From the NCBI GenBank assembly GCA_964200075.2, contig CAXNAA020000062.1, positions 1 to 30,411 of the forward strand: 30,411 bases of DNA. Direction: 5' to 3'. Numbering within the stretch: position 1 is the stretch's first letter; each line of letters begins with the position of its first letter. This stretch comes from Sphacelaria rigidula. Taxonomy: Eukaryota; Phaeophyceae; Sphacelariales. Below the pieces are notes generated by a model, which was given only the letters and a program-made list of their open reading frames with translations, did no database searches and was not told where the DNA came from. Both the position numbers and the translations under genes were made by a program. Shown here piece by piece: positions 1 to 12,400 of this stretch.

Positions 1-365
1 AGGCGTCCGCATAAGATGCCCAGTACCAACGTACCGCGCAGATATCGGAACAGTTTTCAATGTGAAGAACAACAAAAACAACAGCAAGTGCGGATGTACC
101 CTCTCTACGGCGTTTCCCGGTCGATTCTGTTAATTCGACGTTTTGAAGAATCTTTCATCGCAGAGGAGTGGCAAGCAGTGTCGGAAACCGTGAAACCCCC
201 ATGACAGCAACACCAGGAAGACAGGTGCACTGAATTCTTCCTCACACCTGCTGCTCGTGGCACCCGAAAACGTTAGTTTATTTCGTGATGACGTACTAGA
301 GAAGGACAATGAACATCGACTTCCAGTAACTTACACACGAGTCACTCCGCACACTTGAGCTTTAC
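1..365 (-). other. POLR1A intron 27, incomplete
   Basis: Starts with the donor GTAAAG at 365. I see no further POLR1A exon, no clear repeat and no RNA gene in it. The intron continues off the window. Confidence 0.7.
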
Positions 366-481
366 CTGCACCGTTATAAACTTCAGCAGGCGCCACCGGC
401 TTGGAAAGGGCAGTTTGTAGAGACGCGGGATCACCATCGAGGAAGGCCTGAACAGCTGACTGGTAGGCTTCGCTCACGCAC
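366..481 (-). CDS. POLR1A: POLR1A exon 27 (VSEAY helix); last exon in window
   Basis: 1 nt, 38 codons, 1 nt: [43 protein letters not shown] corresponds to VSE.F just upstream of the KY..SL..PGEAVG region in other A190 proteins. Acceptor CGGTAG, donor GTAAAG, phase 1. The next exon should open with 2 nt and lies beyond position 1; positions 1-365 show no match to it. Confidence 0.92.
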
Positions 482-3400
482 CTACCGTGAAGGAATTTTT
501 ACCGAACATTAAGACACCAAGATACGAACGACTCGTCTCAACTCCTGTCAAACACCAGTTCCGAATATTACGAGCTGGACTACACATGTACGCAACGTTG
601 CAGCAACATCTCAAGGAGAGGCCGATTCTACGCGGGTTGGAATCACGTGCCAGCCCTCAGAAACACAGGTGTCTCGATGGTTTATCCGCATGTTTTGAAA
701 CAGAAACTTGGATATTCTCACGAGTCATCGTCATCGGGCAATACCATACAGGCATATCCACAAGCGCAGCGTAGGAATCACAACGAATTCAACTGCATTC
801 CGGAACTCGGATCAGATGAATGTCGGTGATAAATGATGGATCACAATGATGGCTCACAAGACCTGCAGACTATCAAGTCAATGACTCCCAACATCGTTCA
901 TTTCTCGTATAACGCTGTGCTCATTGCTCAGACAACTGCACGCCACTCTCATGCTAATATCATCGCTCATGAGCCCTCAGAAACACAGGTGTCTCGATGG
1001 TTTCTCCACATGTTTTGAAACAGAAACTCGGATATTTTCACGAGTCATCGTCATCGGGCAATACCATGAGGCATATCCGCAAGCGCAGCGTAGGAATCAC
1101 AACGATTTTAACTGCATTCCGGAACTCGGATCAGATGAATGTCGATGATAAATGATAGATCACAATGATGGCTCACAAGACCTGCACAGACTATCAAGTC
1201 AATGACTCCCAACATCGTTCGTTTCTCGTATAACGCTGTGCTCGTTGCTCAGACAACCGCACGCCACTCTCATGCTAATATCATCGTCGCTCATAAGCCC
1301 TCGGAAACACAGGTGTCTCGATGGTTTCTCCACATCTTTTAAAACAGAAACTCGGGTATTTTCACGAGTCATCGTCATCGGGCTATGCAATGCAGTCTCG
1401 ATCATGGATGACGGCGCACAGGATTAAATTATAGACTACGGCTCCCCACATCAATTTTTTTTCTCGGATGAATCTAGCTCCGTCTCAACAACAAGAGGCC
1501 CTGTCACACACGCAACATCGTTTTGAAGCCCTCAGAAACACAGGTGCCTCGTTTGTTTCTCCACACGTTTTGTAACAGAAACTCGGTCTTACTCACGAGT
1601 CATCGTCACTGGGCTCTACAAGGCAGCGTACAGGATATTACTGGGGATTCCTATATGTAACGACACATCGTTTGATACGGCAAGACAAGAAAAGAATGGC
1701 ATGTGCCCGCATATCGTCCTCACCCAATGTCTTTGTTGACACTCAGTGTGGACTGCACCGGGTCCGGTATACCCTCTCCGTCCCTGCCCTTGGCAGCCGA
1801 GGCAAGTATGATCAACAGACGGGGTGAGCCGTTTTTTTTCACCGGTTGCTCGCTGGATGAAAAGGTGGTGACAATCCGCGGCATCTTCTTCACCACGGTG
1901 CCATCTTCGAACCTAGGGGTAGCAATGGATAGGGGAATAGAGGAACCAACGTGAGCATCACGTCCCGCACCAGGCCTGCTCTTTTCATCATGGAAGTGAA
2001 CCAACACGAGTTATTAGGTAATACATACGTTCTACAGGAAAGCTTGAACATTCGACTCTGTACGGTGAGGAAAACCTTGCAACGAACTTCCTTGACCACA
2101 ATTTGCTTCGAAGCTGGGAGGTAACTTATACTCAACAATGCGTTTGAGAGCGATTTTTTTTCCCCAACGAAACACATCATGTTGGCTACTTCATAGTGGT
2201 CACTTCCGTTATATCGTGAGCCCTTTGTGGTGGGCCACTTCTGTCATATCACGAGACGAACAGGAATAAAAATGATGCTGCACCTCCCCCAGCACGATCA
2301 CCTGTACCGTGGTAAGCGTACCGCAAACATCAATAAAAACACATCAGCAAATGCTCCCTCAACGTTGTGAAAGCCAGTATTTCGGTGCATGTTGCCTCAG
2401 TAGCGCATGATGACAGGACCAGACTACAAGGGGCCAATTTCGTTAAATGTGTGACCTGCTGTCATGATACACGACACCAGATATCCTCAGAACCTAAAGA
2501 GGTGTTGCCGCCGACTGTGTAAAAGGTGATTATATATGACTTCAAGTATCCTCTAGCACCAATTATCTCATGTGCCACATATTTTATCATTGTTTTCGCA
2601 CCTCAGCGTGTAGGCAGCTCTCTTCGTGCCCGCGTGTTTGACCTTCACCACCTCCGCGCGGTACCACCCTTCCTGAAAGATGGCATTTTCCCACGCTTTC
2701 ACCTTCCCCGAGCCTCGACCGTCTCCTTGACCTCGTGTTCGACGTGCTACAACCGATTCCCCCTGGGAGAAGGTTGGGTACGCTCCTACAGGTGAAGCCG
2801 CGGGCATGAACAACCAGAGACGCAAGAAGTGCGATGCGGTGTCGAATACATCTATTCTTCCTCACCAAAATTTCACGTGTCGAAGAAAGATAGAAGAGAG
2901 GCAAGCTGGGAGAAGTGACCACTCAGTTCAATTCGATCGTTTTTTCCACCGTTCTTCGACAAAACTCCTTATTTGGCCAATATGAATATGCGGTACGAAA
3001 CAGGAAGATATCCTCGTACCGCCCCAACTAGTTGAGCGAGTCATTCCAAGGTGTCAAACTCCGCCTTCCCCTCTTCTGGGACATCAAACGACGGAAAAGT
3101 TCAAAAACGGCCGTCTTCCAGATTTTCCTCCTCGTGTTATGACAGCATTATACCAGGTTGCACGAACTGAACAAGTGTGTCGCAAATTTCAGCACCGAAT
3201 TTTTCGATAAATATTCACATCGCAAGGAATTTCCGAGGTGTGTACCCTGCGACCTCGGTGCTCGACAGGAACGAAACCGCCACATCCATGTGAACACCAG
3301 TACACTCCTCACCTTCAGCGCCAGGGTGGCTAAATGCAGCTTCGTACTTCAACTTTGACCGGGCGACCTCCGCGTGAGCAGCCGCTGCTCGAGAGACGTC

Positions 3401-6400
3401 GAAGCCCGTGTCCTCTGCGAACGAAGGTGTTATGGAGTGCTTCACCCGAAGGGCGTGGTAGTTGCGGGCAATGAAATCCAGCTGCTTCGGTTGTAGGTAT
3501 CTTCGCAGTTGTTCCAGTATGGCAGCAGCGCAACAAGAGGAGGTGAAACGGACACGGGGAGACGCGTGCTCGTTGTACTACATGTACTTGTAAACGCTGT
3601 ACCTCGCACTCTCACGAAGCAAAGAACCACGCCGCGTGAAGTGGAGCCGGGCTCGCAGTCGCACGAGTGAGCTCTATCTCGCCAAGATCGTCTAGCACAA
3701 ATCGTATTCATCATCTCGCGTATGGAGTACAGTCTACAAGGAGTTCATTTCTTGCTTTGCACCCTCAGGGATTGCCACAGATCATGCACCACATGGAACA
3801 CCACGCCGTGGGATATTTTTCGTTGCGCGAAGGTCGGATCCTACACTTCGCGTAGCATGACCTAGCCCGACGAACATTTCGGTCACGGCAAAAAGAAAAA
3901 GTGAACCCAAGTTGCCCCGACTGCCTGGGATGCATAGTAGTGGCGTCACTGGACGACAATAATATTTATATAGGTTGGCGGGGTAGCAAGGTAGAATCGG
4001 GGTTCGCGAGGGGGGTTGGGGAGTTAGGGATGGGTTAGGGGCTAGGGGGGTGACCCCCACGCCGGCGAATCTAGAGAGTAACGCAGTAGGGTCGTTCTTC
4101 TTCGATTCGTCGCACTCATCACCAAAAAGTGCCATGTCCAGGTAAGTGTCCGGTCCGTGACAGGCGCCCTCAATTTCATCATGTGTCGGGCAAGTACGAT
4201 AATGAAGACAGCTTTTACCCTGATTTCCCAAACACGAAAGGGACCCCAGGGTCACGGTCCTCCAGCATCTCGCCATGTTGGTCTTCCTCTCGATATAGAC
4301 GGTCATTTGGCAGCGGAAACTTGGCAAACGAGCGTCGCGTCCGCTGGACTAGGTCCTTCGATGTTTGAGGGATGTTCCGGCATCACGATATCGTCACGAT
4401 AAAACTCATCCCCAACCGTAGTGAAAGGTCCAACTTTTGACAGTGTTCCAGGGTCTTCCTCGTGTACCATCTCTGATAAGACAAGACATTGTTCGGACAG
4501 TGGGCAGCACACATAAACACGCGCGCACTTCCCGGCGGGGGGGGAGGGGGGGGGAAGGTGTGTGCAGGTGTGCGTGCGTTCGCGGGGGGCGGCAACACTG
4601 TGCTTCCACACTTACTTCGTTCGCGTAGTATCCACGCCGTCTTCTCCGTATAAAAATTGGTGCACGCAACCCTCCCCGTCTCGCACGGTATTGTCGTAGC
4701 TCACCTGATGAATACCACATAATGAATTTTACGAAACTGTTGAGCACTTCAAAGTATCGCATCCACCGTCTCGCGTACACAGTTCACACATCCATCTACC
4801 GCGTTCTTGACATCTTTCAAACACCCATCGAATCGTCAGACATTGATTGCATCGATACAGAGGAGGGTGCAAAATTCTTGATCCGATACGAGTATCACGG
4901 CACAAATTTTCAATTTTGCTCCTCGTTACATCGGCCGGCGATACAGTTCGGTATCACGTAGAAGTGCTCTATTTTATCGACGTGTTTTGCCTGGTGGTCG
5001 TATCCTGCGTGATATCCATGACCATTTCACACAGGCGTAGCTTACCGCAGAACCTCAGAATGATCGGCGTAACTACCGAAATCGACGCTGAGTAGCAAGA
5101 GTTTTCGAACCATCCCTTGACCAGTCGCAAACTTCGGGAGTTCAAGGACCATCGCCATCGCGAAACGCACCTTCAGTTCTTCGAGGTGCTTGACCAGACA
5201 ACGCTGAAGATAACCTGAGCGAGAAGTCTTGACCGCAGTGTCCACCAACCCTTCTCGCCCGGCCATACAGTGAAAATAGTATTCCTACCGCATGCGTGAA
5301 TGAAGGCAAAAATCACGTGGAAAGACGCGAAATCGGGACACGTCCAATATAACTCCCCGGATAGGACGTAGCCCTTTCGTACCGTCAGAGAATTGCCACA
5401 TAGGCACCAACACATGCGAACGAGATATCATCTTGAAGATGAAAATGAAGGACTAGAAACAGCTCAAGCGCAAGCCATTTTGAGGTACGATACAGTCGGG
5501 GACAACTGGGTACCACTGTAGTCGGCGTGTGCATCAACATCACTTGCGACGGCGAATCTTCTTCAACAACTGGCGAGAATGTGACCGCCGCTTTCCAAGT
5601 CGCGTTCCCATCGTGCTGATGCCATCGCTGCAAAACGATGACAGATGCCACTGGGAGGCGACAGTTTCTACGACGTGCTGGTGTTCGTTCTCGCTGTGCG
5701 AATGATAGGAGAGAGCCATTCATGTCGGCGTGTTTCATGAAACACTCCAATCGGCCAACACCTGAGAATTTTTCAGCTAAACGTGAGTCGACACGGGACA
5801 ATTTCGTAATGCTGTATGCCTGTCCTCCTCTCAAACCGTACATACATAAAAATACCAATTTCCCGGGTTGGCACGCTGCACTCGGGTCCCGCACGTCCTG
5901 TATCAACGAGAAACGTCCCCAGGTGTGGTCTCGCGTACAACCTTTCCGAACTCACGTGCGCCCAGGGTGTTTTACTCGGTGTACAACACAGCAAATCACC
6001 TGGGGTCGGATGCCCGTGAGGAAGCGATCGGTGATGAAGCCATTTGCCCTGGGGCTTGGTTCAAATGCCTGGAAGGACGGAAGCGACTTCCCGGATATCA
6101 TTACCGGAACACGGCGTCCCTCCAGAGCCTGCTGTCCCAGGGCACATGATACCTAAAATTGGCAACATGGAATGGAGGCTCAAAATAAGAATACCTAAGG
6201 AACGTGTTTACTACAATTTCTTTGTCAAAATTCGAAAAAATGATCAGTAAAACACAACTTGGGACCTGGGCGCACGTGAGATCGGAAGGGTTGTACGCGA
6301 GACCACACCTGGGAATGATTCACCATAGATCCTTTGGCACCCGTGAGCACCATGAGGCTGAAACAGTTGTGAGGGAACGGCTTCTGCTGTCCTTGTGGGA

Positions 6401-9400
6401 GGCAGGCCTTGATGATGTCGGACGAAACGGGGGCCAGCGCGCTCTGCATATGCCGGTCGATTTCCGCCAAACGATCATCCCTGAATTGTTCCAGGGGCGC
6501 ACGTTTTCGTTCGCTAATTCCGGGAGATTCTTTATACTTTTTTGGCGTATTTCGACCGTGGGATGGTGCGGAATGGGAGATCTGAGCATGGTACTCCGCA
6601 TTACGGAATTTTGTTGTTGAGGGTGTGGAGAATTCCACCATGGAAGCAGGCCGAGGGCAACACATGTCACGAATTTATCCCAACGAGGGAGGAGGCAGAC
6701 AAATACAACTGGAGGAAACGTCACTTGTTTCTCACCTCCCTTCTCCCAACAAGTATGCGGCTGTCCGTTGCCTGATGACCTCCACCTCATCTTCCGTGAA
6801 GGGAGTATTTGACTGGCTGGAATCCCCAGGCTGCGTACCATCGGAGGAAGATGCTCCAACGTCCCCACCGCCGTCTTGCTGACTCAACATTTCTTGCATC
6901 GCTCGTTGCCCCAGCACTTGCGACTGCCACATAAAGTAGAGAGCACCACCGTGTTACACACTACCCCTTCAATTTGGAGACTTTCGGAAATCGAAGGGCA
7001 TTCGGCGATATTCAATTTCGTGGGCAACCATAATATGCAGCCTCTAGCGCAGTCGCGGAATATAACGGATTCCAAGTCCGTCATCTCCTGATCACGGCCC
7101 ACAACGATAGAACATACGTGATAACTTCTGGCCTTCAACATGCCATTAAATCGCGGTTGGTGGCGGTCGACACGTGCACATGTAACATGTGTGATGTGCT
7201 CCGTTGTGTGCTCAGAGATTGTTCACCCGGTCCAACTCGTCAGGCTAGAAGACACGATGAGCATCGGCTTTTTGCCACCCACTATCGCATCTTCCCCGCC
7301 CTCGGCATTTATTTGTCGAGGGAAGAACGGCTCCGTATTCTTGTGTATGGACATAATTCTCCATCACGGCACACAGAGGATCACGACACATCCTTGTTCC
7401 CACGTCGAGTACTCAGGTGGAAATGCAGGAACGAAGCTCGATAGGCGTGCTCGCATCGGAGAAGAGCCAAAGCCATACCGTGTTCACCAACTTCAGTACA
7501 GCCTCATGATGTACCAAGTGTTTGGAATACGCAGTGTAGGCAACTAGGCGCGGAGGTACTTTTCGCCGAGTCATGACGATTTATTTCATCAAGTTAACGA
7601 TAGCCATCGGACTGGAAACAAGGCGAGCTCTAGAAAAAATGAACTGCATCATGTCGTGAAATGCGTAGGGTATAGACTACTGCGTATATTGCAATATACC
7701 GTAAATATATGCGGTAAACTTTCCGACGGCAATACCTGTTATCTAGGTGGGAAACAAGATGCAATCCGATCGGGATCAGATTCTCAGTTAGCTAATCCAC
7801 TTATTGCAGGCCTTTTGTTCAAATCAACAAATTACAAGCACGGCATCTCGACAGTTATCCCGCACTTTCTCCTCCCGTCCTCCCGTGTGCAAGGGATATT
7901 TAGGGCCAAATCTATCTCGAAGTGAATGACGAACCTTGGAGATGATAGCATGTCGCTTAATTTCCGCCTCCACGTTGAGCGTCAAGTCTTCAATCCCACA
8001 GGTGTGTCCAGCCCACTGGAGGAATATGGTGAGAACTCGCCCCAATGCCTGCACAATTCGTCAGTCACGTTTGTCGAACGGTTGCGAAGTTGCACTGGCA
8101 GTAGATATCCGCACTCGCGAATTCAGTTGCACTCATCATCGAGATGTCATACGAGAGGTTGGCAAATACTCAATATATTTATATATATATATATATATAT
8201 ATATCCTGTCCGACGATGGTCCAACACAGGAAAGCAGTTACTAGTTGTGTTATGCGCTGCCTCGTCTTTGATTGAATCACTTCCGAAGTGATGAGGAAGG
8301 TTACGATAAACAATCGCTGGTACACACCGTCAGCAGTTTACCGGCCGCCGTGGAGCCGTAGAGCTCGTGTACTGCATGTACCATCCCGAAGTCGGTCGCT
8401 CCAAAGGCTCCTTTGTCCAGCACACCCTGTTCACGTGATGACGTATTGCAGCAGAGTGGTGAGCCCCTCTTCCTTCGTAACTTTTTGCTCGCCCTGACCC
8501 CCAACACGAAGCGCAGTATCCGATACTCATACGTGAAAGTACGATGTGAAATTGACAAGGTTTGTCGTAATACGATTGGTGTTGATTCAACTCACGGCAC
8601 CAAGATGAAGGGCGATTGGCGAGGCAGACAAGTGTTGATCCTCGGAGACAGCGATTTCGTCGAGGACAGTCGTACGCAGAAACGAACCTGGAGCAACTCT
8701 CCCTCGCGGAAGATGACCTGGTGCTCATTTTCAGCAGCCCCAAATGCTACGGGAGGGGTCTTCGTCTTGCTGTCCAAATTGAGCTGCGGTAGTCCTGCGG
8801 TAAGATGCTTCACGATTGTCGACATCACCTGCGTCATCATCCGGAGCAGGGTGCGACTGTCGGCTCCGCGGTCAGGCAACGACCACTGAACCTAGACCGC
8901 AGCCAAATCTACTGCGATGTTGTTATCATTAAATCATCACCTCACACCGGAGCACAAAGCGAACTGGGGAAATGATCGCGAGGTGTACGGGCGAATCCTA
9001 CTTGCATAACCGAAGAGGGGAATATATGTTCACCTGCTTCCCACTCCATCTCTGCGCAGGCTTGATTATCGCAGGCGGCAGGGTGAAGATGTGGCCAGAC
9101 GGAGGAACAATTTCCAAGCCAGGCAAACCCGAGAGAGCCTGGTAAACCAGCTGTTGATACTCTCCACGAGTAAAAAAGCAATCCTGGATATCGAAACGAC
9201 AAGAAAACAGCAGCAAATTGTGGCAACCCTTGCACAAGTGACGCGATGGAGTCCCACATAAGCTTGTTCACAGGGCATGCAGAGAGCGTACATACAACTT
9301 TGTCTTGGACTTCATGACATGACAGACGACCCCACGGCGAAATTCCGCCCGGGGTTTGGAAAAAAAGTGAGTATGGAGGACAAGAAAGCTATCGCACAAA

Positions 9401-12400
9401 CGGGGTGAAGAAAGTAAGGATGACAAGAATACGTGCAAAACCTCATTTCTACCCGCTGCCGTGGAGAGGGAATTCACCTTGGAGCACATTTTGACTCCGG
9501 AATCGACGTGATCTTGAATCAGGCCCCGCAGAGGTTTGCCGCTGGTCGGGGCACAGTACTGCTCATCTGTGAACGCTAGCAGATTTGCCTCCGCCTTCGC
9601 GACCTCATTCTGTGATGAGCAATCGTGGGCATTGAGGACCTGCCTTAGCACTCTGGTTTTACGATCGAAAAAATGAGCCGGTGGATAGATGTGGGCGAGA
9701 ATATCTCGTTTTGATGCAGTCGGATCAGGATGGACTACTACATTTTCGATCGAAAAAAGAGGTGTAAAAACGTGGCTGCGGCACTTGTTCTTCATTGTTG
9801 TAAGTAACATAACATCGCTGGACATGCCCGAGATGCAAGTTGATGGCGAACACACCTGCGGTAGGTGGCAGTTGATCTCGTCTCCGTCAAAGTCGGCGTT
9901 GTAGGTGTTACAGTTGGCGTAGTGCATGCGGATGGTTTGATACGTGGGGTTGCGAAGCACCCTGACGCGGTGCGCCATGATTCCCGGTTTGTGCAACGTC
10001 GGCTGCCGGTTAACCAGCATGCAGTCACCGTCGTGCAGATGACGCCAAACCTTAATAGAAATTGGAACAATAGCAGTGCGAGAAGGCAGCCACGAGATGG
10101 GCGTCTCAATTAGCAAAATTAAGAACACTGTAGACAGGCGCTTCTTCATAAATAAAATCTACGGCGAGAACGTTCACAACCCCACGACAGGCACAACGGC
10201 GGCTGCTACCTTCTGTCCCGGCGTTGACAGAAGCCTCGCTGCAATGCCTCGCCGTTTCAACTCCGGCAAGCGAGCCAAATGTAACATGCGTCCCTGAGCG
10301 TCCTCCACGAAGTTTGCTCCTGTCGAGGAAGCGGACATGAAACCATCGAATGCGAGCATCAATCGTCAGATTTCATGCAATCACGTGACACTTGGCGTTG
10401 CGGTTTCTGCAACCTCATACTGTCGGCGAACACAGTTACACCGAATGACACTTCGACCGCACCGCAGAAAAAGTGACTTGTGTATCTCAAGTAGAAGCAT
10501 GGGACTTTCGTCTCGGCAAGTTGGGTCCACGACAACTTGATAAAACCTACTCGCGAGTCATCGGACGGACTCGGGAAACACGACTTCGCCAGTCGATGGG
10601 CGGGACCGCTTCTGAGAGTTGTGATGGAAAATCCACGAGTTGAGTGCAAGCAGCACACGGTGCACACGAAATGCCTCACCGGGGTATTCATCGGCACCCG
10701 CTTCGACCAATTCTCGCATAGCCTGGACGTTCCAATCGGCTACCGGCTGCGGATAGGTGAGCTCCTTGGCGAAGCGCAAGGGGATACCGATTTCGGTGGT
10801 GCCTAGGTATGGATCTGGAGAGATGACGGACCGGCAGGCAAAATTTACGCGCTTCCCCATCATGTGCTTCCGGAACAGCCCTTCCTTCTTCTCGAGGACC
10901 TGTAAGCAAGGGTGTTGAGGCAACATGATCGACTTGGGCGTGGGCCATCACGATCGAGGAAGCTCAACAAGTGGAAACCTCGCCACAAGAGCCTGAACAT
11001 CACACTTGCGACTTGTTCCGAGCAGAAGTAGATCTGCTCTTAAAATCAGTCGCGAGAGGGTCGAGAAATGTAGGGCTTCATAGTACATCAAGGTATTTCA
11101 CCTGCCTCAATCCAGGCGCCGTGTCCTTCCCTCCACGAGGATCTTTACTGCTGTCCATGAAACAGTTCACGGTTGTTTGCAGCTCGACCCAGGTGGTCAA
11201 CGCGCTGAAAAGTGAAAATAAAAGCAGGGAGACAAGCGTGCAAGGAGCTCAACGTGAGCAGAATATACCACAGCTTAATCGAAATGAGATGCGAGCACTT
11301 CACACAACTGCACGTCGCGGGTTGAGCGGGTGTGGGCATGTCAATGACATGGTCGATGATGCATGCGCTCACCCCCACGTGTCGCTGTGCCGGAGCTATG
11401 TCGCAGCCCAGATCTTGATAATCCGTCACGATGTGGTCATGCGACACGTGACTCAGCGGGAAGGGCAACAGGCTACCTCGAAGTGAGAATCGAATTTTGT
11501 CCCCGTGATATTGCAATATATACAGGTGCTTTTACTCAGTTCAGCAGGGCGCATCACTCATGAAGGGGGCCTCAGTAAATTTGTAGATAAGTTTTCTTTG
11601 GTGACTCTTCAACAGTGTTCAGAAGTCGGCAAAGTTTTCACATCACGGGTCCCAGCACCTGAAAACGTTCACCGCTGCGAACGCCGCACAGGGTGTACGT
11701 CACGGAGTTTCGTCTTGCTCTTTCCACGACGGATCAAGACGCATTGAGAAGCCAACAATGGACATGATCTAGCATACTTGCGTGCCGCTCCCGAAAGCTA
11801 CGGGATCGCTAGTAAACTTGCTCACGGCGGCACCACGAGAAAATATCGTCGTGTGTACTCGAAAATCATACCTGGCCAAGTCGTCGCCCTTGAGGCTATC
11901 CGCGTTTTTGAGCTTCTCGTTGAGCCCAAGCACCTACGTTACGATCATCGGACACGTACATGAATCGACGAACTTGTCTTTTGTGATTCATCAGGCATTT
12001 CGTATGCAGTCCAAAAATACGCACAATACAATTGAGGTATCATCAAACTGCTGTCCGCCAAAGTGGCACAACCCCACATCGTGCATTCCTACAAAGATTC
12101 ATCAGGGTTAAAAAGCTCGTGCAGATTGATCCTCACTGATCGTTCAGAATTGGATTTGCATTCTTCATCATCTGAATCTCGTTTGTTGGAAGGGAGCACT
12201 TCACCGAAATAATAAAAGCAAATGTTCACACCTCGTACGACGTCCTCCTACAGAGATTCATCAGGGTTAAAAAGCTCGTGCAAATTGATCCTCACTGATC
12301 GTCAGAATTGGATTTGCATTCTTCATCATTTGAATCTCCACCATCCGTGAGAGGACTCGCACCACATTCGCCGCGTGATATCAATCATTTTACCGCTGGG

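Noticed and set aside
640-1430. Repeated short ORFs on both strands as a small gene family.
   Set aside because: They recur only because of the 320-bp tandem repeat inside intron 26 and show no coding constraint.
366-2785. Separate downstream gene containing the Tudor-like exon.
   Set aside because: Phases match POLR1A at every joint, and exons 26-27 resume the conserved DP...VSEAY segment of Pol I.
3313-3372. [14 protein letters not shown] read as the KY..SL..PGEAVG motif, which would make the gene truncated.
   Set aside because: The preceding [14 protein letters not shown] and the following exons 25-27 place it in the linker well upstream of PGEAVG. The true motif should lie beyond the left edge.
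4139-4147. Consensus-like donor CCAG|GTAAGT on the plus strand.
   Set aside because: No plus-strand coding exon ends there; it lies in a POLR1A intron on the opposite strand.
3782-4327. 181-residue minus-strand ORF.
   Set aside because: Mostly Pro/Thr/Cys-rich low-complexity intron sequence read through; it lies inside intron 23.
4080-4470. Acidic, codon-like open stretches on the minus strand (for example around [11 protein letters not shown] and [14 protein letters not shown]), first taken for POLR1A linker exons.
   Set aside because: Exon 23 (phase 2) joins exon 24 directly with the [14 protein letters not shown] match to human RPA194. No phase-compatible splice fits these stretches between them.
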